DNA of 64,000 bases from Gemmataceae bacterium (GCA_022842245.1 JALHPZ010000030.1:1-64000); one strand, 5' to 3'; positions 37,310 to 46,376 are shown, numbered from the stretch's first letter. A program made the numbers and translations. Notes: generated by a model not told the origin, from the letters alone.

Positions 37310-38302
37310 ATGGCCGTCAACCTTCCCCCGCATTACCACGACGCCGAAGCCCGCTATCAGAAGGGCAAGACGGCCGAAGAGAAGCTCGCCGCCCTGCGCG
37401 AGATGTGGGTGCTGCTGCCCAAGCACAAGGCCAGCGAGAAGGTGCAGGCGATCCTCAAGACGAAGATCAGCGAGCTGACGGACCAGATCGAGCAGGAGAA
37501 GTCGGGGCCGAAGAAGGCCGCGCCCGGCACGTTCAAGATTCCGCGGCAAGGGGCCGGTACGGTCGTGTTCCTCGGCCCGCCGAACGCGGGGAAGTCCCTC
37601 TTGATTTCGAAGCTGACGAAGGCGGCGCCGACGGTCGCGCCGTATCCGTTCACGACGCGCGAGCCGGTGCCGGGGATGATGGACGTGCGGGACGTGCGCG
37701 TGCAGCTCGTGGACCTGCCGCCGATCACGGCGGACGCCTACGAGCATTTCATCACCGACCTGACGCGCAGTGCCGACGCGGCGGTGCTTTTCCTCGACCT
37801 GGCGGACGACGACGGCCCGGCCAACACCGAGGCGACGATCGAACGGCTGAAGCAGGCCCGACGTCAGTTGGTGCCGGAGAAAACGAGCGACGACGATCCG
37901 ACGACCTACCAGTTGAAGACGATCCTCGCGATGACCAAGTGCGACGACGAGGCCGCCGACATCCGGCTGGAGATCGCTAAAGAGGCGTTCGGGTCGCGCT
38001 TCCCGACGGTCGTGATCTCGGCGGAGCGCGGCGACGGGTTGGCGGAGTTGCGTGAGGCAATCTTCGCCGCGCTCGGCGTCATCCGCGTCTACACGAAGCA
38101 GCCGGGCAAGCCGGCGGACAAGACCGCGCCGTTCACCTGCCCGATCGGTTCGACAGTGGCGGAGTTCGCCGGTTGCGTGCATAACGACTTCGAGGAGAAG
38201 CTGAAGTCGGCCCGGGTCTGGGGCGGCGCGCAGTTCGACGGGCAAACCGTGGGCCGCGATCATATCCTGATGGATGGCGACGTCGTCGAATTGCACGTAT
38301 GA
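37310..38302 (+). CDS. DRG-type GTPase with TGS domain
   Basis: A 330-residue protein built like eukaryotic/archaeal DRG proteins: an N-terminal helical region, a GTPase domain and a C-terminal TGS domain (VGRDHILMDGDVVELHV). GTPase motifs: G1 GPPNAGKS (89-96), G2-region YPFTT, G4 TKCD (209-212) and SAERGDG. The G3 motif reads DLPP (135-138) in place of the usual DxPG, losing the glycine that senses gamma-phosphate. Related proteins bind ribosomes or RNA. RicT-like and Minf_1886 genes follow closely (22 and 36 bp), suggesting an operon. Confidence 0.88.
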   Translation: MAVNLPPHYHDAEARYQKGKTAEEKLAALREMWVLLPKHKASEKVQAILKTKISELTDQIEQEKSGPKKAAPGTFKIPRQGAGTVVFLGPPNAGKSLLISKLTKAAPTVAPYPFTTREPVPGMMDVRDVRVQLVDLPPITADAYEHFITDLTRSADAAVLFLDLADDDGPANTEATIERLKQARRQLVPEKTSDDDPTTYQLKTILAMTKCDDEAADIRLEIAKEAFGSRFPTVVISAERGDGLAELREAIFAALGVIRVYTKQPGKPADKTAPFTCPIGSTVAEFAGCVHNDFEEKLKSARVWGGAQFDGQTVGRDHILMDGDVVELHV

Positions 38303-38324
38303 CGCCGCCGGAACGGAACCCCGC

Positions 38325-39155
38325 ATGCCTCCCCCGCGTTCGGATTCGCCGACTTACATCGTCCGGCATGGCGCGATGCGCCTGCTGGGCGAGTTCGCGC
38401 TGGCGTCCGGCGTGCCGGCGCCGGCGCGTCACACGGCAGTCGTGATCACGACCGAGCGCGGCACGGAGACCGGCGAAGTCCTGGCTCCGGCGTCGCCGCA
38501 GGCCGTCGCCGCCCTTCCCGAACCGACCCGCGGCACGATCGTCCGCCACGCCACCGCCGAGGACCAAGTCCGCCTCGCCGAGCTGACAGCGGCCCGCGGC
38601 GCGGAATGCGACCGGTGCGCGGAACTCATCCGCGAACACGGCCTCGCCATGCAGGTCGTCGACGTCGAGCGCCTCTTCGGCGGCGAGCGCTTCATCCTGT
38701 ACTTCCTCGCCGAGAATCGCGTCGACTTCCGCGAACTCGTCAAGACGATGGCGCGCGAGTTCCGCGCCCGCATCGAGTTGCGCCAGATCGGCCTGCGCGA
38801 CGAGGCCAAGCTCCTCGCCGATTTCGGTGATTGCGGCCGCCCGGTCTGCTGCAACACCCACCTCGCCGTCATGCCCCCCGTCAGCATGCGTATGGCGAAA
38901 CTCCAGAAGGCGACGCTCGATCCCAATAAGATTTCCGGGCGATGCGGGCGGTTGAAATGCTGCCTGCGCTACGAGCAGGACGTCTACGAGGAGTTCGTGA
39001 AGGAGTTGCCGGCGATCGGGTCGCGCGTCGTGACGAAGACCGGCCCGGGGCGTGTCCTCGCGCAGGAGATTCTCGCCCGCCGGCTGCTCGTGGAATTCGA
39101 GGACGGCCGTCGTCTGCCCGTGCCTGCGGCGGACGTGCTGTCGCGGATCGCTTAG
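38325..39155 (+). CDS. PSP1-domain protein (RicT/YaaT-like)
   Basis: A 276-residue protein with the PSP1 domain and the family's cysteine cluster: C170, C175, C176 (DCGRPVCC) and C207, C212, C213 (RCGRLKCCLRYE). In Bacillus the RicA/F/T complex carries iron-sulfur clusters and modulates RNase Y and phosphorelay signalling; the cysteines match that. The C-terminal part (GPGRVLAQEILARRLLVEFE) is a KOW-like barrel. ATG 38325 is chosen over an in-frame upstream codon that overlaps the GTPase gene. No ricA or ricF homologue is in the window. Confidence 0.9.
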   Translation: MPPPRSDSPTYIVRHGAMRLLGEFALASGVPAPARHTAVVITTERGTETGEVLAPASPQAVAALPEPTRGTIVRHATAEDQVRLAELTAARGAECDRCAELIREHGLAMQVVDVERLFGGERFILYFLAENRVDFRELVKTMAREFRARIELRQIGLRDEAKLLADFGDCGRPVCCNTHLAVMPPVSMRMAKLQKATLDPNKISGRCGRLKCCLRYEQDVYEEFVKELPAIGSRVVTKTGPGRVLAQEILARRLLVEFEDGRRLPVPAADVLSRIA

Positions 39156-39191
39156 AGACCATGGGACCAGGACGGACCGAGGACGAACGCG

Positions 39192-39611
39192 GTGGACCAG
39201 AAGATTCTCGACTTGATCCAGGACGACCCCCGTTACATGTACGAAGCCTACGACTTCGTCTGCGAGACCGTCACGTACACGCAGGAACGGCTGGGGCGCG
39301 TGCCGCGCGACGGTCGCCGCGATCCCGGCGACGACTGCCACGTCGGTGGCGAGGAACTCCTCAAGGGGGCCTGCGAACTCGCCGTCAAACAGTTCGGAAT
39401 GATGGCACCCGTCGTCTTCCGCCTCTGGGGCATCCACGCTACCGACGACATCGGCGAGTTGGTCTTCAACCTTATCAAGATCGAGCGACTGAGCAAGTCC
39501 GACCGGGACGACCTGGCCGACTTCCGCGATCGGTTCGATCTTCAAACCGCGCTGGAAGACGGGTTCGAGATGTCGGCCGCCGCCTACTCCGCCCGGAAGA
39601 CCGACCGATGA
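39192..39611 (+). CDS. Minf_1886 family protein (Verrucomicrobia/Planctomycetes-restricted)
   Basis: A 139-residue protein with the family pattern: DPRYMYEAYDFVCE near the start, HVGGEELLKGACELAVKQFG in the middle and VFRLWGIHATDDIGELVFNL, then a Lys/Asp-rich helix. The family is known only from the PVC group and has no assigned function. Start is GTG 39192 with GAGGA about 8 nt upstream. Its TGA overlaps the ATG of the next gene (ATGA), showing tight coupling. Confidence 0.9.
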   Translation: MDQKILDLIQDDPRYMYEAYDFVCETVTYTQERLGRVPRDGRRDPGDDCHVGGEELLKGACELAVKQFGMMAPVVFRLWGIHATDDIGELVFNLIKIERLSKSDRDDLADFRDRFDLQTALEDGFEMSAAAYSARKTDR

Positions 39612-40081
39612 CATTCGCCCGTCTGAAACTGGTCGCGGCCGTGCTCGCCTTCGCCGCCTGGCTGGCGTGGCTGGCCACCGCCGTCGCCCACAAGGGTACC
39701 GTGCAGATCGTGTCGCCGGGGCAACTGACGGACGCGACGCACGTCGTCGTCCTCGCCGTGGCGGCGAATGACGCCGGTGAGGTCAAGACCGCCGCGACGA
39801 TCGTTCGGGTTCTCCGCGCTCCGGAGCACGATCCCATTTCCGGCGAGATCGAAGTCGATCGGCTCGACAAGGCGGTCACGCCGCTGCCGGTCAACGGTTC
39901 GCGCCGCGTCGCCGCCGGCGAACACCTCGTCCCGCTCGTCAAGACACCGTTCGGCTTCCGCATCGCCGGCCTGCCTCGCTCCCCTGGCTTCGAGGGGGCA
40001 ACGCTCGAGCAGCCGGTCGTCTACCCGTGGACCGACGACGTGAAGGCCCAGTTGCGATCGATCGACGTTCTGAAGGATTAA
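39608..40081 (+). CDS. Small exported or membrane-anchored protein of unknown function
   Basis: A 157-residue protein with an N-terminal hydrophobic segment (LKLVAAVLAFAAWLAWLATA) that may be a signal peptide or anchor, then a beta-rich soluble domain with no recognised family. It contains VVVLAVAANDAGEVKTAATI and ends PWTDDVKAQLRSIDVLKD. It starts at an ATGA overlap with the Minf_1886 gene, so translation is coupled. Confidence 0.75.
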   Translation: MTFARLKLVAAVLAFAAWLAWLATAVAHKGTVQIVSPGQLTDATHVVVLAVAANDAGEVKTAATIVRVLRAPEHDPISGEIEVDRLDKAVTPLPVNGSRRVAAGEHLVPLVKTPFGFRIAGLPRSPGFEGATLEQPVVYPWTDDVKAQLRSIDVLKD

Positions 40082-40173
40082 TCCGCCCGGGTGATTCCGA
40101 CGGAATCGCGGCCGGCGGCCGGCGTCTATCCAGCATCCGATGCCGTGCGGGGGCATCCCGCCGAGGATTCGCC

Positions 40174-41883
40174 ATGTCCCGCTCGCTCGTGGTCTTGTTC
40201 GCCGCCCTCGTGGGGATCGCGGTACTCCGACCGTCGCGCGACGCCGCGGCCGACAGCCGACCGCTGCCGGCGGACCTCGCCCTCGTGCCGACGGACGCGG
40301 CCGGCTTCGCCCACATCCGCGCCGCTGACCTCTGGAAACGCGACGACCTCAAACCGTACCGCGAGATCTTCGAACGGGCCGGATCGAAGTCGATCGGCCT
40401 ACTGGACGAGCACTTCGAACCGAAGCCCTCGACGACCGACCGCGTGACGGTCGTGCTGTTGCCCAAGGGGAAGGATGCCCGCGAACGACGGGGCCTCTTC
40501 GAGCCGTTCGAGCCGACGCTGATCCTGCACTTCAACAAGCCGTACGACCGCGAGCGGGTGCTGAAGGCCCACGCGGAGAAATCGAAGACGAAGATGGCGG
40601 GCGGGAAGGAATATTACCTCGCGGAGAAGAGCGCGGTGGCGATTGCGTTCGCGGACCCGCAGACCCTCGTGCTGGGGGACGAAGCGAGCGTGAGTGCAAT
40701 CCTGTCGGCGGAGAAGAAGGACGGCCCGCTGACGCCGGCGTTGCGTGCGGCGGCGGAGAAGCCGATCGCCGTCGGGCTGAACGTCCAGGCCCTGCCGATC
40801 CCGGCCGAGGCGCTGGCGCAGATTCCCGACGAGTACAAGCCGCTGACGGAGTTGTCGCTCGTCTCGGGCACGATCGATCTGGCGAAGGAACCGGTGGTCG
40901 ATTTGAAGCTGACATTCCCGAACGCCGATGCGGCGAAGGACGGCGAGAAGTCGCTGCGAAAGTTGGCGACCCTCGGGCGGATCTTCCTCGACATGCAGCG
41001 CAAGCAGTTGCAGGCGGAGCTGGCGAAGGCGCTGACGGCGAAGCAGAAGCCCGTACAGCCGATCGGGAGTTTCCCCGAGGCGGCGTTGGCGGTCGCCGGT
41101 CTGGGCGGGCTGAACTTCCTGGACGACTTCCTCGCGCACCCGCCGCTCGAACTCGAAGACGCGAGCATCGCCACGAAGGTAAAGCTGCCCGAGTGGACCT
41201 CGCCGTTCCTCGCCGGGGCCGCCATTTCTGCGGGCGTCGGGCTGCCGGGCGTGCAGAAGGTGCGCGAGGCGGCCGAGAGCGCCGTCGCCACGAACAACCT
41301 CAAGCAGATCGCCATCGCGCTGCACAGCTACCACGACGTGCACAACGGGTTCCCGCCCGCGGCAATTCTCGGCAAGAAGGGGAAGAAACTGCTCTCCTGG
41401 CGCGTCGCCATCCTGCCGTTCATCGAGCAGAATGCGCTCTATCAAAACTTCAAACAGGATGAACCCTGGGACAGCGAACACAACAAGAAGTTCAGCGATG
41501 TGGCGATCAAGACGTACATGGACCCGCGGGCGGATTTGAAGCCGGGGCAGACGAACTACAAGGCCCTCGTGGGCGACGCGGCGATGTTCGACGCCGTGAA
41601 GGGACGGAAGTTCGCGGAAGTCACCGACGGGCTTTCGAACACGATCATGGTCGTTGCCGGCGGCGATCCGGTGCCGTGGGCCAAGCCGGACGATTTCGAC
41701 TACGACCCAAAAAAAGAATTCCCGGCCGACTACGCGAAGGCGTTCGATGATGCGTTGCTGTGCATGTTCGCCGACGGCAGCGTGCGTTCGATCAATCTCG
41801 CGAAACTCAAGGACCGCGCGAACATCATGAAGCTCCTCATCGAACGCAACGATGGCAAGGCGATCCCGAATTTCGACGAATGA
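40174..41883 (+). CDS. Exported DUF1559-containing fusion protein (paralogue 1)
   Basis: A 569-residue protein with a conventional signal peptide (RSLVVLFAALVGIAVL...), not a prepilin leader. The N-terminal ~330 residues form a DUF3352-like domain (ADLALVPTDAAGFAHIRAADLW, ...). From about residue 353 a DUF1559 domain begins at [14 protein letters not shown], then IALHSYHDVHNGFPP, LSWRVAILPFIEQNALY, TDGLSNTIMV and FADGSVR. The piece normally embedded in the prepilin helix is now internal. Function unknown. The next gene, 28 bp on, is a paralogue of the same architecture. Confidence 0.9.
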   Translation: MSRSLVVLFAALVGIAVLRPSRDAAADSRPLPADLALVPTDAAGFAHIRAADLWKRDDLKPYREIFERAGSKSIGLLDEHFEPKPSTTDRVTVVLLPKGKDARERRGLFEPFEPTLILHFNKPYDRERVLKAHAEKSKTKMAGGKEYYLAEKSAVAIAFADPQTLVLGDEASVSAILSAEKKDGPLTPALRAAAEKPIAVGLNVQALPIPAEALAQIPDEYKPLTELSLVSGTIDLAKEPVVDLKLTFPNADAAKDGEKSLRKLATLGRIFLDMQRKQLQAELAKALTAKQKPVQPIGSFPEAALAVAGLGGLNFLDDFLAHPPLELEDASIATKVKLPEWTSPFLAGAAISAGVGLPGVQKVREAAESAVATNNLKQIAIALHSYHDVHNGFPPAAILGKKGKKLLSWRVAILPFIEQNALYQNFKQDEPWDSEHNKKFSDVAIKTYMDPRADLKPGQTNYKALVGDAAMFDAVKGRKFAEVTDGLSNTIMVVAGGDPVPWAKPDDFDYDPKKEFPADYAKAFDDALLCMFADGSVRSINLAKLKDRANIMKLLIERNDGKAIPNFDE

Positions 41884-41911
41884 CCCAATTCCTCGATACA
41901 GGAGACCGATT

Positions 41912-43591
41912 ATGCAATCTCGATTCCACCGAATTCTCGCCGCGGCGGCGGCCGTGCTGCTGGCGCAGGCGCCGACCCGCGCCCAGGACCTGCCGCCCGA
42001 CCTCGCGCTCGTGCCCGGCGACGCCGCCGGATTCGTCCACCTCCGCGTGGCTGACATCTGGAAACACGAAATGATGCGCACCGTGCGCGATACGGTGCAG
42101 AGTGCCGGCGTGAAGGCGCTGACCGCGTTCGAGAAGCAGGTCTACCCGTCGCCGGCGGCCATCGACCGCGTCTCGATCGTCCTGCTTCCGCCGAAGACCG
42201 ACCGCGAGCCGCCGACGGTGGTCGGCATCGTGCGCTTCAGCGAGGCGATCGATCAGGCGAAGCTGCTGAAACTCCACGTGCCGAACGCCCTCACGGCGAA
42301 GGCCGGCGGCAAGACCCTGTACGCCGACCGGCAGACCGAGCTCGGCCTGCATTTCGCCGACGACAAGCACCTTGTCGTCGGCCCCGCGCCGATGGTCGAA
42401 GCGTTCCTCGCGCGTCCGCCGGTGCGATCGGGCGGCATCATGCCGGCCGTCGAAAGCGCCGCGAAGGGAATGGCCATCATTGCGTCCGTGAACATCAAGG
42501 CACTGCCGATTCCGCCGCAGGCGTTCAACGAGGTCCCGGAGAACATCCGCCCGCTGCTCGCGGCCGAACGGATCACGATGACGATGGATTTAAAAGACGC
42601 GTCGCCGGTCGTCGCCATCCGTGCGAACTACGCCAACGCGAAGGCCGTCGCCGACGCCGAGGATGCCCTGCGGGACGCGATCAAGATCGCCAAGGTGCTG
42701 ATGACCCAGCCGCGCCAGCAACTGGAAAAGGCGCTCTTCGAGAAGGAAGACGCCGGCCCGCGCCCGGCTCAGGAGCTGCCGGAACTCTTCGGTGCCCTCG
42801 CCGGCATCGGTGCCATGAACCAGCTCAACACCATCCTCGACAACCTGCCGATCAAGAAGGACGGCAACGACCTGATGGTCGGCTTCACGGTGCCGAAGGA
42901 GTTCAGCCAGTTCGCGGGCGTCTACCCGGTCGCGCTCGGCCTGATGCTCCCGGCCGTGCAGAAGGTCCGTGAAGCCGCCAGCCGCACGCAGGGGGCCAAC
43001 AACCTCAAGCAACTCGGCCTCGCCATGCATAACTACCACGACGTGAACGGCAAGATGGCGACGAATATCTACGACAAGGCCGGCAAACCGATCCTGTCCT
43101 GGCGCGTCCACATGCTCCCCTACATCGAGCAGGACAACCTTTACAAGCAGTTCAAGCTCGACGAACCGTGGGACAGCGACAACAACAAGCGGCTGATCGA
43201 ATCGATGCCGAAGGTGTTCGTGGTGCCGAACGCGAAGCCGACGAAGCCGGGCATGACCTACTACCAGGGCATCAGTTGTGCGAAGGGCACGTCGCCGCGA
43301 TCCTTCTTCATCAACGATCCGCTGGCGCGAACCTCGTTCGCGAACATCACCGACGGCACGTCGAACTCCCTCATGATCGTCGAGGCCGCCGAAGCCGTCA
43401 TCTGGACCAAGCCCGACGACCTGGTTTACGATCCGAAGAAGGATCCGCCCAAGTTCGGCGGCCACTCCGCCAACGGCTTCAATGCCCTCTTCGGCGACGG
43501 CAGCGTCCGCTTCATCCGCGATACGATCGACAAGGCCGTGCTCAAAGCGCTGATTACCATCGACGGCGGCGAAGTCGTCAATTATGATTGA
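41912..43591 (+). CDS. Exported DUF1559-containing fusion protein (paralogue 2)
   Basis: A 559-residue tandem paralogue of the preceding protein, sharing domain order and length. Signal peptide RILAAAAAVLLAQAPTRAQ; N-terminal domain opening DLALVPGDAAGFVHLRVADIW; DUF1559 part from about 345 ([53 protein letters not shown]). A good AGGAG site precedes the ATG. Divergence is spread along the length, so the duplication is not recent. The DUF1501 gene 51 bp downstream may be in the same unit. Confidence 0.9.
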   Translation: MQSRFHRILAAAAAVLLAQAPTRAQDLPPDLALVPGDAAGFVHLRVADIWKHEMMRTVRDTVQSAGVKALTAFEKQVYPSPAAIDRVSIVLLPPKTDREPPTVVGIVRFSEAIDQAKLLKLHVPNALTAKAGGKTLYADRQTELGLHFADDKHLVVGPAPMVEAFLARPPVRSGGIMPAVESAAKGMAIIASVNIKALPIPPQAFNEVPENIRPLLAAERITMTMDLKDASPVVAIRANYANAKAVADAEDALRDAIKIAKVLMTQPRQQLEKALFEKEDAGPRPAQELPELFGALAGIGAMNQLNTILDNLPIKKDGNDLMVGFTVPKEFSQFAGVYPVALGLMLPAVQKVREAASRTQGANNLKQLGLAMHNYHDVNGKMATNIYDKAGKPILSWRVHMLPYIEQDNLYKQFKLDEPWDSDNNKRLIESMPKVFVVPNAKPTKPGMTYYQGISCAKGTSPRSFFINDPLARTSFANITDGTSNSLMIVEAAEAVIWTKPDDLVYDPKKDPPKFGGHSANGFNALFGDGSVRFIRDTIDKAVLKALITIDGGEVVNYD

Positions 43592-43608
43592 CGTACCCGC
43601 CACCCTGT

Positions 43609-43632
43609 GCCCGCGGACGTTCGTCCGTGGGC
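43609..43632 (+). terminator. Stem-loop before the DUF1501 gene
   Basis: A 10-bp stem with one G-T pair (43609-43618 with 43623-43632), GTTC loop, lies between the DUF1559 stop and the DUF1501 ATG. No T-tract follows, so it may be an attenuating or mRNA-stabilising structure rather than a terminator. Confidence 0.35.
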
Positions 43633-43642
43633 CTCGATCATC

Positions 43643-45028
43643 ATGAATTACCCCTGCCGACAAACCCATCAGCCTCTTTCCCGCCGTGAGTGGCTCGCGC
43701 GATCCGCGAATGGATTCGGCGCGATGGCACTCGCGGCGTTTCTCGCCGAACAGGCGCAGGCGAATGCAAAGAAGCCGCATTACCCGGCAAAAGCCGACCG
43801 CGTCATCTTCCTTTTCATGGACGGTGGACCGTCGGCCGTGGACACTTTCGATCCGAAGCCGCGACTGACGAAGGAAAGCGGCCAGCCCTTCAAGATGAAA
43901 AAGGAGCGCACCCAGTTCAACAACGACGGCAACACACTCGGCAGCCCGTGGAAGACCGCCCAGCGCGGCAAGTCCGGCCTCTGGGTCAGCGACCTCTTCC
44001 CGCACCTCGCCGAACGCGCCGACGACCTCGCGGTCATTCGCTCGATGGTCTCGAACTTCTCCGAACACACGACGGCGAACTACTTCTTCCACAGCGGCCA
44101 CGGCCAGCAGGGCCGCCCGAGTGCCGGTGCGTGGGTGAACTACGGCCTTGGCAGCGAATCGAAGGATCTCCCCGGCTTTGTCGTCCTCGGCAGCGGTATG
44201 ATCCCGCCCGGCGGCATCGATTGCTTCGGCAGTGGTTTCCTCCCCGCGTCCTACCAAGGCTCGCTCTTCAAGCATGGCAACCAACCCGTCGCCGACCTCA
44301 AGCCGGCCGGCTCACAGAAAGCGAAGCTCGATCTCGTGCGCAAGATGGATCAGGCGGCGGTCCAGCGGCTCGGCGGCAACGACATGGTCGAGTCGGCCAT
44401 CGCGAACTACGAACTGGCCGCGAAGATGCAGACGGCCGTGCCGGACCTTTACGACCTGTCGAAGGAGACGAAGGAAACGCACGCCCTCTACGGCCTCGAC
44501 GACCCGAAGACGCAGGTGTTCGGCAGCCAGTGCCTCATCGCCCGGCGGATGATGGAGCGCGGCGTGCGCTTCGTGGAGTTGCTCTGCCAGAACCTCGGCC
44601 ACGACCGCTGGGACCAGCACCAGAACCTGAAGAAGGGCCACGAGGACAACGCCCGCGCCGTGGACAAGCCGATCGCGGCGCTCCTGACGGATCTGAAGCG
44701 GAAGGGTTTATTGGATCGCACCCTCGTGCTCTGGGGCGGCGAATTCGGCCGCACGCCGTTCGCCCAAGGCAGCGACGGCCGGGACCACAACCCTTACGGC
44801 TTCAGCGTCTGGCTCGCCGGCGGCGGCACGAAGGGCGGCGTCGCCTACGGTGCCACGGATGAATACGGCTATCACGCCGTCGAGAACAAGGTCCAGGTCC
44901 ACGACCTGCACGCGACGATGCTGCACCTTCTCGGCTTCGATCACACGAAGCTGACCTTCCGCTTCGGCGGCCGGGACATGCGGCTGACCGACGTGCACGG
45001 GGAACTCGTGAAGGGCGTGCTGGCGTAA
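43643..45028 (+). CDS. DUF1501 family exported protein
   Basis: A 461-residue DUF1501 protein with a Tat-type signal (LSRREWLARSANGFGAMAL). Family blocks: IFLFMDGGPSAVDTFDPKP, FSEHTTANYFFHSGHGQQG, RFVELLCQNLGHDRWDQH, and LWGGEFGRTPFAQGSDGRDH with the conserved EFGRTP. It belongs to the subgroup usually partnered with DUF1553 proteins, but none adjoins it here. The ATG at 43643 starts just before the Tat motif; GTG 43607 is in frame but precedes the hairpin. Confidence 0.92.
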   Translation: MNYPCRQTHQPLSRREWLARSANGFGAMALAAFLAEQAQANAKKPHYPAKADRVIFLFMDGGPSAVDTFDPKPRLTKESGQPFKMKKERTQFNNDGNTLGSPWKTAQRGKSGLWVSDLFPHLAERADDLAVIRSMVSNFSEHTTANYFFHSGHGQQGRPSAGAWVNYGLGSESKDLPGFVVLGSGMIPPGGIDCFGSGFLPASYQGSLFKHGNQPVADLKPAGSQKAKLDLVRKMDQAAVQRLGGNDMVESAIANYELAAKMQTAVPDLYDLSKETKETHALYGLDDPKTQVFGSQCLIARRMMERGVRFVELLCQNLGHDRWDQHQNLKKGHEDNARAVDKPIAALLTDLKRKGLLDRTLVLWGGEFGRTPFAQGSDGRDHNPYGFSVWLAGGGTKGGVAYGATDEYGYHAVENKVQVHDLHATMLHLLGFDHTKLTFRFGGRDMRLTDVHGELVKGVLA

Positions 45029-45059
45029 CGCCTGCGAGACACCGATCAGTTCGGGCATC

Positions 45060-46376
45060 TCACTTCGGGCTGGATTCGGCCTTCGGCTCTCCCAGCGCGC
45101 CTTCGCTTCGCGCCACGAACAGCACGGCGGAAAGGTCGCCGATGTTGTTCACCGTCGTCCGGCACATGTCCAGGATGCGGTCCACGCCGAGGATCAGCGC
45201 GATCGACTCCGGCGGGATGCCGCGCGACGCCAGCACGGTCATGAGCAGCGGGATCGAACCGCCCGGAACGCCCGCGGCGCCGACCGCCGTCAGCACGCAC
45301 AGCACCACCACGATCACCTGGCTGGCTAGGTCAAGCGTTACGCCCAAGACCTGCGCGAGGAAGAGTACGGTCACGCCCTCGAAAAGTGCCGTACCGGCCA
45401 TGCACATGGTCGCGCCCAGCGGCAGGACGAACGCGGCGATCCGCGGCGGCACGCCGAAGCGGTCCTCGGCGGTGCGGATGTTCGTCGGCAGCGTGGCGTT
45501 GCTGGAACTGGTGCTGAAGGCGGTGATGATCGAGGTGCGGGCATTGGAGAAGAACCAGATCGGATTCCGCCCGCCGAGGACTTTCACGAGGATCGGAAAG
45601 ACGACGAGACCTTGGATCGCGAGTCCGACGACCACGACCGCGACGTAGCCGCCGAGGAGTTTCAACAGGCCGAAACCGAGCTGCGAGGTGGTGGTGAAGA
45701 TGAGGCAGAAGACGCCGACGGGGGCGATGACCATGGCCCACTGGATGATGAAGACCATCAGCTCGCCGACCGATTCGAGGAAGCGCGTCATGGCTTCGGC
45801 CTTCGGCTTGTCGAGCTTCGTAATGCCGATGCCGACGAGCAGGGCGAAGGTGATGATGCCGAGCATTTCGAGGTCGGCGGCGGCCTTGACGGGGTTGCGC
45901 GGCAGCATCGACTCGACGAACGTCATGACGGTGTAATTCGCCGGCTGTTTTTTGGATGCTTCGCCGCCGTATTGTTTCTCGAGTTGTTGGCGAGATTCGT
46001 CCGAGAGGCCGACGCCGGGCTGGACGGCGTTCACGAGCGTAAGACCGATCGTCGCTCCGATCGCCGCCGTGAGGAGGAAATAGCCCAGGGTCTTCGCCCC
46101 GACGCGGCCGACCGCGCCCATGCCGCCGATCTGCGATACGCCGACGGCGAGCGACGCGAACACTAGCGGGACGACCGTGACGAACAGCAGCCGCAGGAAG
46201 ATCTGCCCGATGGGTTGCGCGACGTTCTCGTTGATGGTCTTCAGCCAGTTCGGGATGGCCGGTGGAGCGCCGGGGACCGCGGGCGGGACGAAAAGATAGT
46301 TCACCAAACAGCCAACGATTGCACCGAGCACGAGGCCGATCAGGATGCGCGACTGCTTGGGACCAGGAGCGGACAT
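45060..46376 (-). CDS. Dicarboxylate/amino acid:cation symporter (SDF family)
   Basis: A 438-residue transporter with the SDF/GltP architecture: six N-terminal helices, two re-entrant hairpins and the substrate site. Marks: STSSSNATLPTN (hairpin 1 tip), VPGGSIPLL (hairpin 2), and VDRILDMCRTTVNNIGD in TM8, which keeps the positions equivalent to GltPh D390, D394, R397, N401 and D405. The TM7 motif that is NMDGT in most sodium-coupled members reads CMAGT (325-329), so coupling may differ. The retained TM8 arginine favours acidic substrates. Single gene, leftward; its 3' end is 31 bp from the convergent DUF1501 gene. Confidence 0.92.
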   Translation of the reverse strand: MSAPGPKQSRILIGLVLGAIVGCLVNYLFVPPAVPGAPPAIPNWLKTINENVAQPIGQIFLRLLFVTVVPLVFASLAVGVSQIGGMGAVGRVGAKTLGYFLLTAAIGATIGLTLVNAVQPGVGLSDESRQQLEKQYGGEASKKQPANYTVMTFVESMLPRNPVKAAADLEMLGIITFALLVGIGITKLDKPKAEAMTRFLESVGELMVFIIQWAMVIAPVGVFCLIFTTTSQLGFGLLKLLGGYVAVVVVGLAIQGLVVFPILVKVLGGRNPIWFFSNARTSIITAFSTSSSNATLPTNIRTAEDRFGVPPRIAAFVLPLGATMCMAGTALFEGVTVLFLAQVLGVTLDLASQVIVVVLCVLTAVGAAGVPGGSIPLLMTVLASRGIPPESIALILGVDRILDMCRTTVNNIGDLSAVLFVARSEGALGEPKAESSPK

